NCBI GenBank assembly: GCA_013368315.1
Contig: JAACJM010000134.1
Location: 165,305 to 229,304 of the forward strand
Direction: 5' to 3'
Length of the DNA: 64,000 bases
DNA from: Tetrapyrgos nigripes
Taxonomy: Eukaryota > Basidiomycota > Agaricomycetes > Agaricales > Campanellaceae
The notes under the pieces were generated by a model, which searched no databases, was not told the DNA's origin, and was given only the letters and a program-made list of their open reading frames with translations. This document shows, one piece after another, positions 12,201 through 22,936 of the stretch. The position numbers and the translations under genes are program-made. Each line of letters starts with the position of its first letter. Position 1 is the stretch's first letter.

Positions 12201-14207
12201 ACCGACAGTCAGAACCTCCACCGATCGAGACTCTGCTCTGAAAATTTCATATGCATATGCTGGAGGTTGTATGTCCATTCTTTGCACTTCATATGCTTCC
12301 ACAACAGGCTGGGGGTTCATCCTAGGTACTCTTTCATCTGGAAGTTGTACGTCCATTATAGGCACTTCGAATGCCTCTACTGTCGTCTGGACATCTTCAA
12401 CCTCTACAGAAGGCATCTCCTCGTCGCAGTCCGGCTGCGTAGCAATCGGCTCACTAGGACCTAAATGTTCACTATGCCCTAGCGAAGCACCGACAGTGAG
12501 AACCTCCACCGAAGACTGGGAGTCCGTCCTAGGCACTTCGTAGACTGCTACACAAATGTCGACATCGTCCCGAATAGTGGAAACAGGACTAAGCTGTGCG
12601 AGATCGGAGTAGGGGATTTGCGGAGCTGGGAGTGATAGAGATGTCGCGCTCCTTAAGCTTTCATCACGGTCTGACTCCAACTCAGCATTGGAGACAGCTA
12701 ACTGCTCAGAAATTACGGCTTCGGATGGCTGACCACTAGAGAATGACTGTACGTTCACTCTAGAGGTCTCATCTGTAAGTTGTACGCCCATTCTAGGCAC
12801 CTCGTATGGCTCTACTGTTGTCTGGACATCTTCAACCTCCACAGAAGGCATCTCCTCGTCACAGTCCGGCTGCGTAGCAATTGGCTCACTAGGACCTAAA
12901 TGCTCAGCATGGCCTAGTGAAGCACCGACAGTGAGAACCTCCACCGAAGAATCAAATTGTACGTCCATTCTAGGCACCTCGTATGCCTCTACTGTTGTCT
13001 GGACATCTTCAACCTCCACAAAAGGCATCTCCTCATCGCAGCCCGGCTGCGTAGCAATCGGCTCACTAGGACCTAAATGCTCAGCATGGCCTAGTGAAGC
13101 ACCGACAGTTAGAACCTCCACCGAAGAATCTGCGTTTGCTCTGAAATTTTCATATGAATGCGCTGGAGGTTGTACGTCCATTGTGGGTACGAGCGGGGAG
13201 TCCGTCCTAAGCACTTCGTAGACTGCTACGCGAATGTCGGCATCGTCCCGAATAGTGGAAGCAGAACTAAGATTTGCGAGATCGGAGCAGGGATATTGCG
13301 ACGCTGGAAGTGATAGAGATGAAAGGGACTCCACTACGACACTCGGTTGCGGGTCCGATTCGAGTACATGCCCACTCGTGACCGTAGCACACTCAACGAC
13401 AGGATTGGAGATGCTGGTCGTGCCTGTAGCCAAGTCATTTCCTTCAACTACAATACCCAAGCTCGGGTCGTAGTGAGCTGGATACAACTCAATCTGATCG
13501 AAAAGAGCTTCTGCATAGACTGCAGAGACGTCTTGATTGGTATGGTGCCCAGTGGCTGGCTGGACGTAGTCGCTAATGGCAACAGTAGCCTGAGTGTCAG
13601 CCATTTCGAGCTCGATATTGCGACTTTCTGATAGATGGACGGAAGCGATCTGGACACTGGATTCGGTGATTGCAAAGTCATCGCGAGGGGGAGAGTTGGA
13701 GGACAGTTGAGATGGGGAAATGGACACTTCGTTTGAAACCGGTAGGACTTCGACAACAGGTGGGAACAAATAGGAGAATTTGAACGATTGTAGCATGGAT
13801 GTTCCGGTGTCTGGACGGGAGTGAAACTCTGAACCGGAGATGAAGCATGTATGTCACGTACCAATGTCCATAGCCTCTCTCGCGTGTCTATTCCCGGGTT
13901 TCAGTTTTGATTTCTGATCTGGTCTTGATCGCGCATGTGTCCGGAGTCGGGCTCCTGAATCTTGAGCAGTTATCAAGCAACTGTCACTGCTGAGGAGAGA
14001 GACCATACCTAGATCCTCATCATCCTTTCGCGCCCTCTTAGGAAGCAGTTCTTCATCTTCAAGAGCAGTTGATCGCTTTCGCTTGCTTCTGTGGACATGG
14101 TCCTCATCATCCTTTTGCGCCGTCTTAGGAAGCGGTTCTTCATCTTCAAGAGCAGTTTGATCGCTTTCCCTTCCTTCTGTTGACATGGTGGTGTTCCATA
14201 GCCACAC
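9236..14207 (-). CDS. Very large repeat-containing protein, possibly frameshifted
   Basis: The last exons are well supported: 11766-10426, 10371-10339 (33 nt), 10285-9731 and 9670-9236, all phase 0. The 63-nt intron 11826-11767 has GTAAGC, TACTAAT and ATGCAG signals. Upstream exons cover about 14186-11827, starting MSTEGRES, so the product would be about 1,500 residues. The N-terminus has a twofold acidic/basic repeat (ALEDEE-LPK-A-KDDED). The middle is a low-complexity region with four or five tandem units of about 60 residues containing VEVLTVGASLGHAE and DEEMPSVEVEDVQ. The C-terminal 350 residues are conserved-looking and globular, with FSNKFPDAMKHIQGLKRYL near the end. This layout resembles large uncharacterised mushroom protein families (from memory). 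A 1-nt deletion near 12000 puts the last repeat unit out of frame, so the locus may be broken, carry an unseen intron or contain a sequence error. Confidence 0.6.
12020..13140 (-). repeat. Tandem coding repeats of about 60 codons in the large gene
   Basis: Units recur near 13130-12970, 12950-12780, 12510-12350, 12220-12080 and, degraded and frameshifted, near 12020-11900. Each carries the DNA for VEVLTVGASLGHAE, then PSEPIATQ, then DEEMPSVEVEDVQTTVE. The last recognisable copies are the most diverged. Confidence 0.7.
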
Positions 14208-14346
14208 AGGAATGATAGCAATGCTAGTACCGGGAAATGAGATTGGAGCTTGACACGGGCGAAAACTATAGAGAAGTATTACTCACACGCAGGCTTGAGC
14301 AGAGTAAAAACACAAGTGGCAGGAAGATCGAGAGTGAAGAAAGGTT

Positions 14347-15610
14347 GTGCGCTCACATGAGCCGAGATCCTTGAAAAGGACCGATGGAGTGGCACAAAAG
14401 GAACAATTCCTTCAAAAGCCAGTGGTTAGTGGCACAGCATCAAATCGCAGCTCCTTCTCTTCAACTACTTCGGAAACTCGTAGTGAACTTCAGCTCACTG
14501 AACCCAAACGACCAGTTATGGACCAAATTAGAGTAGCTCGATTCCGTTCCAGAACCTCCTCTATGGATAATATCCAGTCTTCTCGTGAAGTGAGCTTGAT
14601 TTCCTCTCGTGCCACATTGCACTTGACCATACCGAGGACAGTTGATTGCTCCCCAGGTCAAGACAGATGCCCTCCACGCTATCAAGGAACCGATCCAGAG
14701 TCCTCCCTGTACCCGTGTCCAACAGACGATTCTTTCGGTGTGCCAGTACATTCAATGGTGCAGTCAACAGTTTTACGTCGTTGCAACATTCATACTGGTT
14801 CCGGCGATCGCCATACCAGCACTTTTTCCACACTGGAGGAATCGGAATGTAGGGTTACTTCTGTGTCTGCTTCTTCGGCGCACACTCTGCGCAGTGGATC
14901 CCGTGACCGAACTCTTGCCTTTCTGTAATAAACAGTTCTATCACAGACTATGGTTCGAAGGGGTAGAGGAACTCGGTCCCAACTATGCATCAGCTGCATT
15001 TGGGGGCTGGATTATTGGTGCAATGACGTCCGAGACGTACGGTCTGCCGCCAATGACAGCCCGAGAGCAAAAGGCGAGACGCGAAAATCAATACGAGTGG
15101 GACAAGAAGCACGCAGACATCCTTTCACCCAGAACCATCATAGAAGAGGGTTTGCGCATCGGAGATTGCTGGTGCTTTGCTGGTACACACGGTCATGTCG
15201 CTATCAAGCTCGGAATGCCAATTAGCGCCACCAAAGTCGCGTTCCACTACCCAAACCACCGAAAAGTCATCCCAACACAGTTGCAGCAAGCTCCTAAGGA
15301 TATTGAGATCTGGGCTTTCGTAGACGAGGAGGCACTCAAGAGGGTTGGACCACCGGCAGAGGCACTTCCATCTCCTCGTTTCACAGTGGGTCAAGTCGGA
15401 TACGAGGGGACCAAGCATGGCATATTCGCAAGTTGCGCCAGATTCACATACGAACCCTCTAAGGGTACGCATCAGACCTTTGCCATGCAGGAGACGTGTC
15501 GAAGTTTCAACACGAGTGTATTGGTCATTGAAGTAGCTGATAACTGGGGTGCAGACCGTACATGTTTGTATCCTATTGGTGCACACGGTGTTGAGCAGAA
15601 GATGACGTGA
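14347..15610 (+). CDS. SUN-domain membrane protein
   Basis: Exon 1 ends at 14589, followed by a 52-nt intron 14590-14641 (GTGAGC donor, GGACAG acceptor), and the frame then runs to TGA 15610. The start is uncertain: the frame is open from 14347, but the first in-frame ATG is 14518, so an upstream exon may exist. After a serine-rich N-terminus a hydrophobic segment (FYVVATFILVPAIAIPALF, about 14777-14833) is a likely membrane span. The C-terminal half matches the SUN (Sad1/UNC-84) fold in order: a GGWIIGAMTSETYG-like lead, EEGLRIGDCWCFAGTHGHVA, ISATKVAFHYPNH, APKDIEIWAFVD and a final SVLVIEVADNWG. SUN proteins sit in the inner nuclear membrane or ER and pair with KASH partners to link nucleus and cytoskeleton; that role is inferred from the family. 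It is divergent from the large gene, with about 140 bp between them. Confidence 0.8.
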
Positions 15611-16259
15611 TGGTAGGGAAGAAATGACGTTTTTTTAAAATTGGTTTTCGTTATCGAGAATGGGTGTTCGTAGGAGAAAATGCAGAAATGGAGGTGGATG
15701 ACAAGGGAAGTAAAGAGCCTCTTCGTATCATCCGTAGTCTGAAGAAGATTTAAGAACCTCTGTTCGCAACTCATTATGATGTCACGTACTATAGTTTCAG
15801 AATGCTCTTTATTTGGCATACCGCTCAGCATCTAACCCAGCCTGAGAAATAGCACCTTTGATACTACTTCCTCTGCTCGACGCAACCAGTAAAGGGTGCC
15901 GTCTAACTTCGAAGCAAGTTATCGGTTGCAGCGTTGAAAGGAGGAAAGGGGCTAGAGATTTGGAATTGGGGCAGTAGTGAGGCCAAAATTGAATAATCTA
16001 TAGGCTAGATAATCCCCGTCAATGATCATCGATCATCATTAGGGACAGAAAAGTGAACTGCTCACCGCCAGAGTATCGGAAGTGTTAGTAGACCCATCCA
16101 CTTCGCACCTATATTATGAAAGAGAAGAGAGAGTAAAGTAATGAGGATGAGAAGTTATCAATTTTTGAGAGGCCTGATCAAGTGTCCTGAGCATGGCGAC
16201 GACGATGGCTTGCTCAGTACGATGATCATTTTAGGCGGCCTACAAGGCAAGCAAGCAAC
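15611..16259. other. Intergenic region
   Basis: About 650 bp between the SUN-domain gene and the right inverted arm. No coding frame or repeat was recognised. Confidence 0.5.
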
Positions 16260-17337
16260 TTACTGAAGCCATGCTCAACAAATTGTTGGAGCGCGTCCAT
16301 CAAACGTCCTGGGACTGGGGCATAGCCGCGAATCGAATTCGTGACATTGCCAAAGTTTACGCCGGTTCTTGTAGTTTGATGGGGTGTGAAAGAGTCGTAG
16401 TACGAACGAGACTCAGAATGATCATGCGGGTGTTTACCGAACAACCGATAACTTTGTTAAACGAGGAGAATGCGACGAGGAAGAGGCATCTCTTTAGCCT
16501 TGTATGGATGACACAACGACATAGACCGCTGTACAGGAAAATCATGAGAAACAAAAAACGACGCAAGAAGTGAAAAACATACATGATTGCTTTTTAAAAA
16601 GCTTGAGTCCAGCATCTTCCTATTCCTCTTCACCTTCGCTTCACTTTCATCTGCATTGTCCTGGTTGTCCCCTCCTTCTCCTGTTCGTACATCTTGAGTC
16701 TTGCCGACACCGGAAGAGTAGAGGAAGAGAGTCAAAATGGCAGAATCCGGCAGATTTGCCGGTTACCCGTACGCGTCATCGGATGCTCAGCGCTCAGCTC
16801 TCAACAATCGTCTGATACGGTCCTTCCCTGCACCTTAGTACCTCCAGACCCTCCTAAGGACAACCAGCCTCAGCAAATCAGATGGCTGATACCTTGGGTG
16901 CGGCCCTCTCCTTCGTTCAGTGTTCTTTTACTGTTGCAGACTCGGGGCACAGTGCCTTGGCTCACCATAACGAATCCGGGTCGCGTCAAGAATTCTGAGA
17001 ATGATGCATAAATCCAAAGTTGTTTGCTACTCAATCTCGGTGAGTATACCACGTAAACTACCATTCGTTCTATGACTCTCAAAAAAAAACATTGGAAAAA
17101 CAGGCACATCGGGCCGGGAGTGACCCTCTTGTTCTCGGTCGCCACTCAAATCGTGCAGTCTCTTTCTTTCTTACCGAACCACTGAGCCACTACAGTATGC
17201 CCTCCCAACTCATCTGGCAGCCCACTAGCTCCATCACTCTCCGCCCCGATCAATACTCTGACGGAATTTCTGCAATGGCTTTCTCTGTTGACGGGCGATT
17301 TCTGGCTGTTGCGTCTGGTCGACGTACGGAGATCTGG
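16260..17337 (+). repeat. Right arm of the 1.08-kb inverted repeat
   Basis: Reverse complement of 5647-6725. It ends inside exon 1 of WD40-like copy 2, after the codons for GRRTEIW. Its other end carries the first bases of the small ORF found at 6637, shortened by one base and cut off after codon 29, so here that ORF is a non-functional relic. Confidence 0.9.
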
Positions 17338-18629
17338 GATACAGCTTCTGACACACCTTATTTAGTAGGATTAACTCCTGAGGGCTCGGACATAATCCTT
17401 TGCATAAACTGGCTTCGCACTCGTTCTACCTTGATATCGGGACACGAGAATGGTGATATCTTCATGGTGCACATCCTTTCAAGCGGAGTGGCATGTATTC
17501 TTTCTATCAATATCCTTACCTGTTACTCATCTGTTACTCATTCGTCTTTAAATTTTAGATTGGGAGAGTTCATTGTGTTCAAAGTTTCAGGAATGAACCT
17601 GTTGTAGCTTTGTCTTTGTTCGAAGACAAATTCCTCGCTGTTCTGACGGCATCCAACGTGCAACTGTGGGACGTTGATCTACGTGGACGTGAGTCGCCAT
17701 TTTTTGCATTCTCATCTAGTTTATGCTAATACCTGTAGTCGGGCGCTTTCTAGCTGGATTTCGATTTCTAGGGACTGTCCCGCCTTTCTTGCCCTGCGAT
17801 CTCGGGGAGCTCATTGGTAGCAGCCGCCCTCAGAGTATACACTGGCTCGGTGCGCAGCGTCTCGTCATTTCATATCCAGGGACTATTCTTGTGTAAGTAT
17901 ATTTCAGATCTTTCATGTCGATGTTTGATGTTCAGTCTTCTCAGAGAATGGAAGGTCCACTTTGCACCATTGAGTCTAGCTCCTTCTTTTCGTCTTGGTG
18001 CTCATCATTCTGTGGATGGCGTGCTGTCCGTAGCTTTGATTTTTGCAGTTCCCACTGCGTGCTGATATATCTCTATAGTGCCGACATATCCCCTGACAAC
18101 GTTGTCCTTGTTGCCGATCTTGCTCGGAACCGCTATATGATGATTTCGTTGAACTCCCCATCCGCCTTGGCAGTGGTGTTGCACCGCCCTCGAAGAATGC
18201 CTTCCATTACAGCAGCCTCTCGCGCGGGCTTTGCAAGCAAATACATTGTAGAAGAAAGTGATGGAAACATCTATCTCTGGGATCCCAGCTGTCACCGCTA
18301 TCAGGCCATCGTCACTGGTGAGCATCAGGGTTATCCTTTGGTGATCCGAGTTTGCACTGAAGACTGTCAGCGAACCCCCCTGTCACAGCGTTGGCGGTAA
18401 GTTTTTGTGATTACCACTGGTTCTCTAGAAGCTCATGTTATGCAAGTGTACTAGTGTGAACAGCTCTAGCAAAGTAGCATTTACGGGTGCGAATGGAGAG
18501 GTTGAGATTTGGAGAAACCGACATGTTGGCATTGCGAGCAGCCTCTGGGTTATGGGCACCTGGTGCATTCAAATGTTTATGTATATCTTGGCCTTGGTGA
18601 CAGTTACTGCTTGGTGGGCTTCGAACTAG
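17197..18629 (+). CDS. WD40-like protein, copy 2, with C-terminal hydrophobic segment
   Basis: Exons 17197-17487, 17559-17688, 17739-17892, 17936-18025, 18079-18317, a 26-nt microexon at about 18354-18379 and a last exon from about 18435 (or 18450) to TAG 18629. Phases equal those of copy 1 at every junction. WD-like blade ends include GRRTEIWD, SNVQLWDVDL, GNIYLWDPSC and GEVEIWRN. Codons 1-47 are identical to copy 1, but the rest shares little beyond layout. The C-terminus differs: about 30 residues rich in W, M, V and L (WVMGTWCIQMFMYILALVTV) could be a membrane anchor that copy 1 lacks. The 18025/18079 junction uses a weak GTCCGT donor and is the least certain. Confidence 0.68.
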
Positions 18630-19229
18630 TCGGAGGGTATTCCACACTGTGTCTGTACAAATAGTAGATCCCAAGATCTTGAAGATACTTTTTTTGGTCT
18701 GAGGCAAGCATATTTGAAGTCCTGTACTTATGTCTCACTCCGCGTCGACTCTACTATCGGGTGCTCTACCAGGGAGATGTGGGCCCCCATGTATGGTGGG
18801 AAGTACGTGTCCGATTTCTTGCAGGCCTATAGCAACAGGCTCAATATGTTCGAACAGTAACCTTGAGTGCGAGTTAGGTACGAGTGCGAGTTTGTGTTGA
18901 AAAAAATTCTCCAAACTCGCAAGTACTTGCACATGTTGGCAGCTTGTTGGCAGCTCATCTCAAAGTTCAGAAGCACAATATTTAATTTCGTAGTACTAGT
19001 TACAGCTCTTATAACCCATTAAATAGCAATGTAATAGCATCTAGTGTTACTTTCCATGGAGGTCCCGCGCGACGATTCGAAAGACTCTAACGTCCAATCC
19101 TTCTCGCTTGACTCTCTGGCAGAAGCCGCGTATAGCAGACCCTACAAGGTAACATTAGCTCGTTGAATGGGAAAATCGAAGAGATAGAAAAATGATACGA
19201 CAGAAAACTGAAGAAACACTCACATAAAA
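18630..19229. other. Intergenic region
   Basis: About 600 bp after WD40-like copy 2; nothing recognised. Confidence 0.4.
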
Positions 19230-20130
19230 TTTGGAACGCCTATCCCTCACTGTATCCTCGCAGCGGATGGTAAAAGCCATTGAAGGAGAATATGGAGGTA
19301 TATCCGGCGCCAGGGGTGGACGTAGGCGTAGGATAAGGTGGAGTTGTAGAGGGTTGGTATAGGCGTAGGAGACGGTAGAGTAACGAGTTCTCGTCCTTGG
19401 CTACGAAACGTCTCAGGCTTCTCCCCCCAAGCCAACTTCCTACAATTAGCATAATCCGCATTAACCCCTTGTTTGACTTTTTCTGTACCGCTACTGAGGA
19501 GAGGGGTTTCGAGGGAGAAACGCCAGTAAATCATTTGGGAATGTTGGGGTTGGGGTTGTTGTTGGGTGGATTGGGGTTGGCTAAAGACGGAAAATGGAAA
19601 ATGGTCAGCGCGATGAAAAAATGATTAGCGTGATGAAGGAGTTAATTGAGTAAGAGGAGAAAGAGGAGAAAAAGAAAGAGAAAGAAAAAAAGGAGAAACG
19701 TTCAGAAGAACGAGAACGAAAACGGAAACGAAAACGTCTCGACGTCTCCGAGTCAAAATCTCAAAATCTCAACAAAACAGAATAAAATACCCACCCAGCA
19801 CTCGAATACTCCTCCGGCCACTCCCACGGAACGACCTCGAAGCTCTTGAGCCTTGGTTTAACACTGTACGTTTTTTGGATCCAGTTGTTGGGAATTTGAG
19901 AGCTGTCGAAAAATTTGAGTTTGAATTTGATTGGGATGCACTGCGTGTACATGCTCCAGTGTCGTGGTTGTGGTTGTGCTCCCAGTCCCGCTCCCGGTCA
20001 GACCCCTCACCCTCTCCATCCGAATAAAGTGCAATAGGGGAATCTTTCGTGCCTAATTCTTCTCGGTCTCTGTCGGGATCATGAGATTGAGATTGAGAAT
20101 GGGGATCTCTGGGTGGAACAGGTGGGTATG
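19230..20130 (-). pseudogene. Possible degenerate multi-exon gene
   Basis: On the minus strand there are coding-like pieces in different frames: a charged segment at about 19975-20110 (DPDRDREELGTKDSP), then 19810-19950 (FKLKFFDSSQIPNNWIQKTY) ending at a good GTGGGT donor, then after a TTTAG near 19580 a piece with YWRFSLETPL and, in another frame, FSFNGFYHPLRG. The WRF-x2-E-x-PL and (S/C)-x-NGF combination faintly recalls fungal PhoD-like phosphatases (from memory). The pieces do not join cleanly, and the stretch 19640-19780 is a low-complexity AG-rich tract. A hAT-like element sits just upstream at 20139. Confidence 0.25.
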
Positions 20131-20138
20131 TGTACGAT

Positions 20139-20762
20139 TAGTGTTGACCAAGTCCAGTTCAGTCCGGTTCAGGCCAAAATTTTCTGAACCCCAAACTGAA
20201 CTTTAGGTCCAGTTCAGAAATTTTCTGAACTTTGGACTGGACCAAAAGTTCACTGAACTTCGGTCCAGTTCAGGTTCGGACTTTTCTGGACCAATTTTTT
20301 AGTCAGTCTCAAATTTTCACTCTTGAGAGGCTCTAAAACTCACCATTTCGTCCACATGTTGGCTACAGATTCTAGGAAAGGACGTCTACAGCAACTTTAC
20401 TAAGTTTCACTGCAGTATTCCACTGTACAACAACTTATGGCAGTGCATCACAGATGTGTGCCTCAGTTGTAAAACCAGCCTCAAACTGTAACATAGCCTT
20501 CCGCTCCATCAATTAAATCAGCGAAGAGGATAGAGCAGTCATAAAAGTAATAAAAACTCATCAAAATGCCACCGGAAAGCCAATATTTTGTACAGTTTAA
20601 AGCATCGGTTTGGACGCGTCCGGAAAAGTTCAGCACCTCCCGAACCTTGAACTGGACTTTGAGTCCAGTTCAGAGAAATTCTGAACTTTGAACTGAACTT
20701 TCGGTTCAGTCCAGAAAATTTTGGTCCGAACCAAGGTTCAGAATCGGACTTGGTCAACACTA
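20139..20762. mobile_element. hAT-like miniature transposon (MITE), non-autonomous
   Basis: A 624-bp element bounded by TAGTGTTGACCAAGTCC and its perfect reverse complement, GGACTTGGTCAACACTA. It is flanked by a perfect 8-bp target duplication, TGTACGAT, at 20131-20138 and 20763-20770. Eight-base duplications and TAGTG-type ends fit the hAT superfamily. No transposase is encoded. Both sub-terminal regions are packed with GTTCAG/CTGAAC and CCAGTTCAG motifs in both orientations, as expected for transposase binding sites. Confidence 0.88.
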
Positions 20763-20770
20763 TGTACGAT

Positions 20771-21968
20771 TGAGTATGAGAATCAGTTCATACTTCTCCA
20801 GACTGCCTAATGTAATGCGGAGACGGACGATTTGGAGAGGTGGAGGTCCAACAAGGATGAAGACTCTGGAAGACGATGTAGGTGCTGATTGCGAGTTGAG
20901 AATGCCGGTCATGAACAAAGCGGAGGAGAAGACAAAAACAAAAAACAAAACCATCAGTCAAAAAACGAAAGCGCACAAAGGGCAGGAAGTAAGAAAACCC
21001 ACCTAGCATTCTCGATCGCTTCCATGCATGTTGGCCTTTGTACAAATGATGAACATACTCTTCATGAGATTCTTGAGTGTTGAGGGCGATGTGTTGGCTG
21101 GTTAGGAACCTGGGAGATAAAAATTAGATTTAGAAGAAGACGCAAAACAAAAAACACACCGTATCCCACTCAAATTAAAAACCTAACCAAAACTGCCAGA
21201 TATCCAACCTGATCCTCTTCCTCCCCTGTGTCTTTTTACAAAAAGCAGTATCCTACCAACTTTCATGATGATCAGAGCTGATTGGATGTGCTCTTTTGCT
21301 GTATTTTGGACAGTATTTTGGCCATATCTCTATAACCACTGCAGTTATTGCAAATCTGATTGGATATTTGGATTCAGCGACTCAAAATACATCCTCTTAT
21401 ATACTTATATTACTTTTCATTGCTGGCTCCAGGAATTTATTTTGCATTTTCTGAGCCAGCCACAGCTACTACCTCTATTCCATTTGCAGATTCTGGTCCC
21501 TACTGACGGCCCGCACCTCCTATCAAATTTTGAGGCATGAGAAAAACCTGCCCCACTGGCCCCTAAGGGGCACAGTGGCTTACTATGCATGGTATGCAAT
21601 AAAATAAAATAGTAGTATACTATGCATGGTATAGGGCTGGCACAATGGCTTACTATGCATGGTATGGGTTGGAACAGTGACTCACTATGCATAGTATCAT
21701 ACCATAATACAGATACAGATAAGCCTCTACCTACTACACATTGTGCCCAGCAGAGTACTATCAGTATACTATGTGTAGCAGTTACAGCTACAGCTGGGCC
21801 TGAAGGGTAGCCAGGAGGAAAAATTGATCTGATTTCATGACTTGTAAGCAATATTTATCTTATCACTTACCATTTTAGGAAGGAGAGGGGGAGGGGGGGT
21901 CAAGCTGGACCTTATGACCAAAAAGGAACGTCCATCTGGTCTGGTCATATCATTTTGAAGACCCCTTG
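20771..21968. other. Non-coding region with ACTATGCATGGTAT motif cluster
   Basis: No convincing gene. Between about 21580 and 21720 the near-palindromic motif ACTATGCATGGTAT or ACTATGCATAGTAT occurs at least four times within about 110 bp, in an AT-rich context. The rest is unremarkable. Confidence 0.4.
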
Positions 21969-22905
21969 CCTTCACGACACCTTCCTGATACCTTCATGAC
22001 ACCTTCACAAAACCTGCATGACATTCTCCATGACCCCTTCACGACACCTTCATGACACCTTTGTGACACCTTCACCACACCTTCATGACATTTTCATGAC
22101 ACCTTCACGATACCTTCATGACACCTTCACGATACCTTCACAATACCTTCCCGATACCTTTGCAATACCTTCACAATACCTTTGTGACACCTCCATGACG
22201 ACACCTTCACGACACCTTCATGACATATTCATGACACCTTCACAATACCTTCAGACACCTTCCCAACACCTGTATGCACCTTCACAATACCTTCATGATA
22301 TCTTTGCGATACCTTTGCAATACCTTCATGACACATTCAGGAAACCTTCCCACCACCTTCACAATACCTTCATGACATCTTCGCAACACCTTCACTACAC
22401 CTGCACAACACCTTCACGATACCTTCAGAACACCTTCCCAATACCTTCAGGACACCTTCCCGACATCTTCTGACACCTTCACAATACCTTCACGACACCT
22501 TCCTGATACCTTCATGACAACTTCACGAAACCTTTGCGACACTTTCATGACACCTTCACGACATCTTCATGACACCTTCACGACACCTTCATGACACCTT
22601 TGCAACACCTTTGCAACACCTTCACCACACCTTCATGACATCTTCATAACACCTTCCGATACCTTCACAACACCTTCCCAATACCTTCAGTGTGACACCT
22701 TCATGATACCTTCACGACACCTTCCCAATACCTTCACTTCACAAAGCCTTTGCAACGCCTTCACAACACCTTCATGACATCTTCATGACACCTTCCCAAT
22801 ACCTTCCCGACATCTTCCCAATAACTTCACAACACCTTCCCAATACCTTCACGATACCTTCATGACATCTTCACAACATCTTCATGACACCTTCACAATA
22901 CCAAG
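21969..22905 (+). repeat. 11-bp minisatellite array, block 1 (plus orientation)
   Basis: Head-to-tail degenerate units of CCTTCATGACA, with variation mainly at the ATG/ACG/ACA/CCA positions (e.g. CCTTCACGACA, CCTTCACAATA, CCTTTGCAACA). The unit length is 11 bp, with occasional units shortened or lengthened. It runs directly into the inverted gene block at about 22905. Confidence 0.92.
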
Positions 22906-22936
22906 AACACAACCTGAAGCTTTGTGTACCCTTCAT

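Noticed and set aside
16690..17010. Possible small upstream gene beginning ATGGCAGAATCC in the arm
   Set aside because: A protein-like start exists, but the frame stops after 33 codons and no clean splice to the next open piece could be chosen.
19646..19780. Highly basic K/R-rich frame
   Set aside because: It is a simple AG-rich tract (AGGAGAAAGAAA), most likely intronic or non-coding.
22018..22473. Long open frame made of HLHDTF-TTPS repeats, and about 40 similar frames across the array
   Set aside because: They follow the 11-bp satellite, occur in whatever strand the satellite takes, lack any non-repeat sequence and have no conserved start.
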